Source: Christensenellaceae bacterium (GTDB lineage: Bacteria; Bacillota; Clostridia; Christensenellales; Aristaeellaceae). From it: a DNA stretch of 6,087 nucleotides. Shown piece after piece: positions 5,957-6,087 of this stretch (positions are counted from its first letter, which is position 1; each line of letters starts with the position of its first letter). The translations under genes were made by a program, and so were the position numbers. Where the stretch lies: contig JADGQP010000011.1 in NCBI GenBank assembly GCA_017881705.1, positions 1 through 6,087 on the forward strand. The letters run 5' to 3'. The notes below the pieces were generated by a model that had not been told where the DNA came from, did no database searches, and was given only the letters and a program-made list of their open reading frames with translations.

Positions 5957-6087
5957 TTCAGCTCGCCCCCCGCCATGGCTTTCATAAGCCCCCCCGCTTC
6001 AACGATTTTCTGCAAAAATTCGGGGAACGGCGGAAAAGTGCTGCTTTCGCGGGTTGTCAGGTTGTCGATCCTGCCTGCAACCAGATC
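5953..6087 (-). CDS. leuD: 3-isopropylmalate dehydratase small subunit (LeuD), C-terminal 44 residues (partial)
   Basis: The right edge cuts this gene; only its last 44 codons and TGA are present. The translation begins DLVAGRIDNLTTRES and ends with FPPFPEFLQKIVEAGG, then LMKAMAGGELK. The NLTT...PFPEFLQKIVEAGGLM pattern is the typical C-terminus of the short, clostridial/archaeal-type LeuD. With LeuC, LeuD isomerises 2-isopropylmalate to 3-isopropylmalate, the substrate of the next gene product. The 4-nt GTGA overlap and order leuD-leuB support the call; leuC and leuA presumably lie further right. No catalytic residues fall in this piece. Confidence 0.88.
   Translation of the reverse strand, partial: DLVAGRIDNLTTRESSTFPPFPEFLQKIVEAGGLMKAMAGGELK

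Overview
The window looks like chromosomal DNA of a fairly GC-rich Firmicute, most likely a gut or anaerobic Clostridia lineage. This is inferred from strong AGGAGG-type ribosome binding sites, TTG and GTG starts, a DUF6440-type small protein, a LeuD-LeuB pair and a LacI/GH31/GH65 sugar operon. No species can be named from the sequence alone. The base composition is judged by eye to be near 60% GC, with AT-rich promoter and terminator islands.

Positions 1-4400 hold a compact minus-strand sugar operon, read right to left. It contains a LacI-family repressor (TTG start at 4296), a cytoplasmic GH31 alpha-glycosidase (3256-1031) and the N-terminal half of a GH65 glycoside phosphorylase (1044-1, running off the left edge). 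The genes overlap by 4 nt and 14 nt, and each has its own Shine-Dalgarno sequence. A sigma-A-like promoter precedes the repressor gene, and a 16-bp CpG-centred palindrome lies at its expected transcription start. A near-copy of that palindrome lies inside the GH31 coding sequence, 1588 bp away. This resembles the primary and auxiliary operators of the lac operon. Neither enzyme has a signal peptide, so the likely scheme is import of an alpha-glucoside by a transporter outside the window, trimming by GH31, and phosphorolysis by GH65 to a sugar-1-phosphate. The natural sugar cannot be read from the sequence.

Positions 4400-4760 hold a short intergenic region and one plus-strand gene of 65 codons (4557-4754). 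It resembles the DUF6440 family, has unknown function, and has its own promoter candidate. It is divergent from the sugar operon and convergent with the leucine genes.

Positions 4835-4872 form a strong hairpin that can end transcription from both sides. Positions 4889-6087 hold the end of a minus-strand leucine operon: complete leuB (GTG start) and the last 44 codons of leuD, overlapping in a GTGA junction. These two genes carry out consecutive steps of leucine synthesis and are ordinary housekeeping genes.

No RNA gene, mobile element, CRISPR array or phage feature was seen. The most notable observation is the operator pair and the regulatory loop it suggests.
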